In this document: piece after piece, positions 5,498 to 8,199 of the stretch | How the letters are laid out: every line of letters starts with the position of its first letter | Numbering within the stretch: position 1 is the first letter of the stretch | From: Candidatus Fermentibacterota bacterium | GTDB lineage: Bacteria; Fermentibacterota; Fermentibacteria; Fermentibacterales; JCC-6 | Direction: 5' to 3' | NCBI GenBank assembly: GCA_030607835.1 | Contig: JAUWJE010000072.1 | Location: 1 to 8,199 of the forward strand | DNA length: 8,199 nucleotides | Notes under the pieces: generated by a model | The model's database searches: none | What the model saw: only the letters and a program-made list of their open reading frames with translations | Told to the model about the DNA's origin: nothing | Translations under genes and position numbers: made by a program

Positions 5498-6745
5498 TTA
5501 CTCGGACAATGATTGATGGAATGGTCCGTTCTCTCCCCATATTTTCAGTGTTTCCAGTACAATCCTGAAGGATGCTTCGAGTCCCTCCTCAGCGATCCAC
5601 TCTTTTCTGGAGTGAAAGAGTTCTCCGCCAGTTGGCAGATTTACCGTGGGAACTCCCATGAATGATAATCTCGACCCGTCAGTACCACCTCTGATTGAGT
5701 CCTCTTTCCCTTCAAGGACAGCTCTTTCCATTCCCTTCAGGGCGTAATCGACCGGTCTTCTGTCCTCTTGAAGAATCTCTCCGGGATTCCGATACTGCTC
5801 TTTCAGTTGAAGAGAAACCTCTGCGCGCGGATATTTAATCCTGATCCATTTCTCAAGGCTGCGCAATCTGTGAATTCTTTCCTCCATACCCTCCCTGGTA
5901 AAATCACGCAGGATCATCTTTAATTCACCCTCGCCAGCTACAGAAGAGATGGATAACGGATAATCATACCCCTCATCGCCAGAACTGTTCTCAGGCATTT
6001 CCTCAGGACTGATCATCGCAACAATATCAGCCAGAATCCGGACGGAGTTGACCAGAATACCCTTTGCGCTTCCTGGATGAACTTCATTTCCCTTTACTTT
6101 CCAGTTGGCGGACCATGCATTGAAGGTTTGTGTATCCACCTTTCCAATAGAGCTTCCATCAACAGTATATGCAAAATCAACACCGAATTTTGATACATCG
6201 AAATTGTCCATGCCCCTGCCGATTTCCTCATCTGTTGTAAAGGCAACCTTCAGTGGGGGTCTTGAAATATCAGGATCTGCAATCAGACGTATGCATATCT
6301 CAATAATGACGGCAACACCAGCTTTGTCATCAGCTCCAAGCAATGTTGAACCATCGGAAGTAATTATCGTACCCCCGACATACCTGCTCATATCCACGGT
6401 CTCTTCCGGTTCTATGACTATATTCGGTTGAAGAGTAATTGCCTTTCCATCCCAGTCATTATGAAGAACGGGAGAAACATCTTTGCCTGAGACATCGGGG
6501 GAAGTGTCTACATGAGCGATCAGACCGATGACAGTATTACCGCTTCCCTCTCCAGGAAGAGCTGCATACAAAGTTCCCTTATCATCCAGATGTATATGCT
6601 CCATACCTATTTCCCGTAATTCACTCTCGAGTATTCTGAGAAAATCAACCTGACACGAGGAAGACGGCGAGGCAGTGGAAATCGGGTCGGATGCTGTGTT
6701 GATTCTAACATAACTCAGAAATCTTTCCGTTAACTGTTCAGACAT
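5498..6745 (-). CDS. pepT: Peptidase T (tripeptide aminopeptidase), M20 family
   Basis: A 415-residue cytoplasmic zinc aminopeptidase that removes the N-terminal residue from tripeptides; E. coli PepT has 408. From the ATG at 6745 the active-site residues fall at the same numbers as in E. coli: HVDTSPD with His78 and Asp80, LLGADDKAG with Asp140, TTDEEIG with Glu173 and Glu174, and YTVDG with Asp196. NEVHPGSAKG (His223), LRDF, RGGTDGSRLSFMG (352-364) and the C-terminal zinc ligand His378 in FHSRKEW also fit. This agreement and the AGGAG four bases upstream choose 6745 over in-frame starts at 6760 and 6772. It diverges from pyrB and is followed, after 168 bases holding another promoter, by the NTF2-like gene on the same strand. 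I saw no clear terminator after it. With pepD it suggests the cell finishes peptide breakdown internally. Confidence 0.96.
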   Translation of the reverse strand: MSEQLTERFLSYVRINTASDPISTASPSSSCQVDFLRILESELREIGMEHIHLDDKGTLYAALPGEGSGNTVIGLIAHVDTSPDVSGKDVSPVLHNDWDGKAITLQPNIVIEPEETVDMSRYVGGTIITSDGSTLLGADDKAGVAVIIEICIRLIADPDISRPPLKVAFTTDEEIGRGMDNFDVSKFGVDFAYTVDGSSIGKVDTQTFNAWSANWKVKGNEVHPGSAKGILVNSVRILADIVAMISPEEMPENSSGDEGYDYPLSISSVAGEGELKMILRDFTREGMEERIHRLRSLEKWIRIKYPRAEVSLQLKEQYRNPGEILQEDRRPVDYALKGMERAVLEGKEDSIRGGTDGSRLSFMGVPTVNLPTGGELFHSRKEWIAEEGLEASFRIVLETLKIWGENGPFHQSLSE

Positions 6746-6749
6746 GTTT

Positions 6750-6754
6750 CTCCT
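6750..6754 (-). promoter_or_regulatory. Shine-Dalgarno site deciding the pepT start
   Basis: AGGAG (within AAAAGGAGAAAC) on the minus strand stands four bases before the ATG at 6745. The two upstream in-frame ATG codons (6760, 6772) lie before this site and would add nine residues not found in E. coli PepT. Confidence 0.65.
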
Positions 6755-6854
6755 TTTCATTGGCAGATTCAATTTGGTATATATAGCGAAGATTCAGATT
6801 CGGTACAGACTGAATGTGAACCCGTGAGTTACAAATATTCACTTAAACCAGAGT

Positions 6855-6860
6855 AGGTGG
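6855..6860 (+). promoter_or_regulatory. Shine-Dalgarno site for the GTG start of pyrB
   Basis: AGGTGG lies four bases before the GTG at 6865. It supports the GTG rather than the in-frame ATG at 6907, which would remove a stretch (FKNESVISIRDMS) that aligns with the N-terminus of known PyrB proteins. Confidence 0.6.
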
Positions 6861-6864
6861 CGAA

Positions 6865-7770
6865 GTGGCATCCTTCAAGAACGAAAGCGTTATATCCATA
6901 AGAGATATGTCACTTGATGATCTCTTAAAGATCGTTGATACAACACATTTTGTGAAGGAATCTAATCCAACTGACTTCCTGAGGAATAAAACCGTATCAA
7001 CCCTTTTTTTTGAGCCTTCCACAAGAACCAGACTCTCTTTCGAGTCAGCTGTTCTCAAAAGCGGTGGATCTGTTTTCGGCATCGCCAATCCCAGTGCCTC
7101 TTCCCAGAGCAAAGGTGAATCCTTTGCGGATTCGATTAGAACTGTCGCCGGATACTGCGATGTAATGGTTATCAGGCATCCGGTCGAGGGCGCGGCAAGA
7201 ATGGCTTCAGAGCTATCAGATACACCGGTAATAAATGCGGGGGATGGAGCAAATCAGCATCCTACCCAGACTTTCCTGGATCTGTTCACTATCAAAGAAA
7301 GCCTGGGCACGCTTGATGGACTGAAGATTGGAATGGTGGGTGATCTTAAATACGGTAGAACAGTACACTCACTTACACATGCACTTGTACTCTTTGGTGC
7401 GGAATTAACCTTCATCTCACCACCTGCCCTGGCGATGCCGGAGCATATACTCAATGAGCTTGATGAAAGGAAGATTCATTACAGGAATATGAAAGATCTG
7501 GAAGACGCTGGAAAACGTAATCTTGATATCCTTTATGTGACCAGAATCCAGAAGGAGCGTTTCGGTGACCCGCAGGAATACGAAAAAGTCGCGGGTAGCT
7601 ACAGAATCACCGGAGAAACTATCGATATCCTGGGAAAAGATATCAGAATAATGCACCCGCTCCCACGAGTTGATGAGATTGCGGAGGAAATTGATAGTCT
7701 TCCGAACGCACTATACTTTACTCAGGCTCACAACGGGATACCCACACGACAGGCGCTGCTTGGCCTGTGA
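6865..7770 (+). CDS. pyrB: Aspartate carbamoyltransferase catalytic subunit
   Basis: A 301-residue catalytic chain that joins carbamoyl phosphate and L-aspartate to give N-carbamoyl-L-aspartate, the committed step of pyrimidine synthesis; E. coli PyrB is about 310 residues. The carbamoyl phosphate loop FFEPSTRTRLSFE has Ser52-Thr53-Arg54-Thr55. Lys83 sits in the mobile 80s loop, Arg104 in RHPVEGAAR, His132 in GDGANQHPTQT, Arg165 in GDLKYGRTVHS, Arg218 in YVTRIQKE, and HPLPRVDEI is the aspartate-side loop. The protein ends in the usual YFTQAHNGIPTRQALL helix, so it is complete and should be active. The start is GTG, supported by AGGTGG upstream and by N-terminal homology. pyrI follows after 16 bases, so the pair should make the PyrB6-PyrI6 holoenzyme. 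A run of eight T at 7004-7011 lies within the Leu-Phe-Phe codons of the active-site motif. Confidence 0.97.
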   Translation: MASFKNESVISIRDMSLDDLLKIVDTTHFVKESNPTDFLRNKTVSTLFFEPSTRTRLSFESAVLKSGGSVFGIANPSASSQSKGESFADSIRTVAGYCDVMVIRHPVEGAARMASELSDTPVINAGDGANQHPTQTFLDLFTIKESLGTLDGLKIGMVGDLKYGRTVHSLTHALVLFGAELTFISPPALAMPEHILNELDERKIHYRNMKDLEDAGKRNLDILYVTRIQKERFGDPQEYEKVAGSYRITGETIDILGKDIRIMHPLPRVDEIAEEIDSLPNALYFTQAHNGIPTRQALLGL

Positions 7771-7772
7771 CC

Positions 7773-7777
7773 GGAGG
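7773..7777 (+). promoter_or_regulatory. Shine-Dalgarno site for pyrI
   Basis: GGAGG lies nine bases before the ATG at 7787 and three bases after the pyrB stop, so pyrI has its own strong site within the pyrBI operon. Confidence 0.65.
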
Positions 7778-7786
7778 TTTGGACTG

Positions 7787-8199
7787 ATGGACAGAGCATA
7801 CAAAGTTTATTCGATTCAGAATGGAACTGTCATTGATCATATTCCCACTCCCCTCGCTCTTAAGGTCATCCGCATACTTGAACTCGGAAATGAAGGAATA
7901 ATGACGATTGGTATCGGTTTCCGATCTGAGAAGTATCCTGCCGGGAAAGATATTGTCAAAGTCGAGAATCGCGTACTATCTCATGATGAGACGGATATGA
8001 TCGCTCTGATAGCACCTGATGCTACAATCAACATAATCAAAGATGGCAGCGTATCTGAAAAACGTCAGATTTCTCTGCCCTCTCAAGTCAGGGGTATTCT
8101 AACCTGTCCCAATCCCAATTGTGTAACAAATAAACTGGGAGCGGAAAGGCACTTCTTTCTTGAAGACAGAAAATCTGTTACATACAGATGTAAATACTG
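7787..8199 (+). CDS. pyrI: Aspartate carbamoyltransferase regulatory subunit (3' end cut by window)
   Basis: 137 complete codons plus two bases are visible; E. coli PyrI has 153 residues, so only about 15 are missing. The allosteric N-terminal domain carries GTVIDHIP (13-20; Asp17, His18), KDIVKVEN with Lys58, APDATINII (76-84) and Lys92. These correspond to Asp19, His20, Lys60, Asn84 and Lys94 of the E. coli nucleotide site. The zinc domain shows CPNPNC (Cys107, Cys112) and Cys135 in YRCKY, with the final two bases TG fitting the expected fourth Cys. PyrI holds catalytic trimers together and passes on ATP activation and CTP (and UTP) inhibition. Two nucleotide-site positions differ: E. coli Glu10 is Tyr8 here and Tyr89 is Gly87, so effector preference may not match E. 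coli. Its position after pyrB is the standard pyrBI order. Confidence 0.95.
   Translation, partial: MDRAYKVYSIQNGTVIDHIPTPLALKVIRILELGNEGIMTIGIGFRSEKYPAGKDIVKVENRVLSHDETDMIALIAPDATINIIKDGSVSEKRQISLPSQVRGILTCPNPNCVTNKLGAERHFFLEDRKSVTYRCKY

Larger units (their letters stand above)
6746..6864. promoter_or_regulatory. Divergent pepT-pyrB promoter region
   Basis: These 119 bases must hold the outward promoters of pepT (minus) and pyrB (plus). An AT box TATATATA at 6778-6785 could serve as a -10 for pepT, but no matching -35 stands at the right distance. For pyrB I find no convincing hexamer pair. Two small inverted repeats lie between them: ATTCAG/CTGAAT (6792-6797 and 6810-6815) and GTGAA/TTCAC (6816-6820 and 6838-6842). 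They could be operator half-sites, but are short enough to be chance. No attenuator with a T run is visible before pyrB. Confidence 0.35.

Noticed and set aside
6843..7112. Minus-strand 89-codon frame between pepT and pyrB
   Set aside because: It covers the first 80 codons of pyrB, whose homology is unambiguous, on the opposite strand.

Overview
The window carries the 3' end of one gene, six complete genes and the 5' part of an eighth. It looks like an uncultured bacterium of moderate G+C, possibly from the Fibrobacteres-Chlorobi-Bacteroidetes (FCB) side of the tree. Three things suggest this: a secreted VCBS/FG-GAP protein ending in a FlgD-like / type IX-secretion-like C-terminal domain, a DUF4954 left-handed beta-helix protein (a family I know mainly from Bacteroidetes and relatives), and aspartate carbamoyltransferase in the catalytic plus regulatory (PyrB-PyrI) form. 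The phylum is inference; there is no rRNA or other marker here.

Layout. Positions 1-416 (+) are the end of a secreted beta-propeller-like protein. It converges, 46 bases apart, on a tight minus-strand operon read from about 4377 to 463: a stand-alone class I glutamine amidotransferase, an aminoacyl-histidine dipeptidase (PepD, M20 family), and the DUF4954 protein. The first two genes overlap by 23 bases and the last two are 11 bases apart. An approximately 280-base gap (4378-4657) separates this operon from a small exported protein with an NTF2-like tail (4658-5329, minus). That gene has the best promoter in the window and a run of nine G within its signal-peptide codons. Next comes peptidase T (5498-6745, minus), which diverges across a 119-base spacer from pyrB (6865-7770, plus) and pyrI (7787 to the window edge, plus).

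How the genes work together. PepD and PepT are cytoplasmic M20 metallopeptidases that finish the breakdown of di- and tripeptides, which fits a peptide-using lifestyle. PyrB and PyrI form the allosteric aspartate carbamoyltransferase of pyrimidine synthesis, which uses aspartate. The glutamine amidotransferase and the DUF4954 protein have no assignable substrate. Their tight packing around pepD is the main pointer to a shared, undescribed role.

Starts. In six of the seven genes whose start is visible I could place the start codon from a Shine-Dalgarno sequence. For five of these (DUF4954 protein, pepD, the exported protein, pepT and pyrB) the spacing, the downstream homology or the promoter position decides between alternatives. 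I saw no tRNA, rRNA, CRISPR array, insertion sequence or phage gene. Most of the window is ordinary housekeeping sequence; the points worth checking are the G9 tract, the amidotransferase-PepD-DUF4954 operon and the unexplained leader before the amidotransferase.
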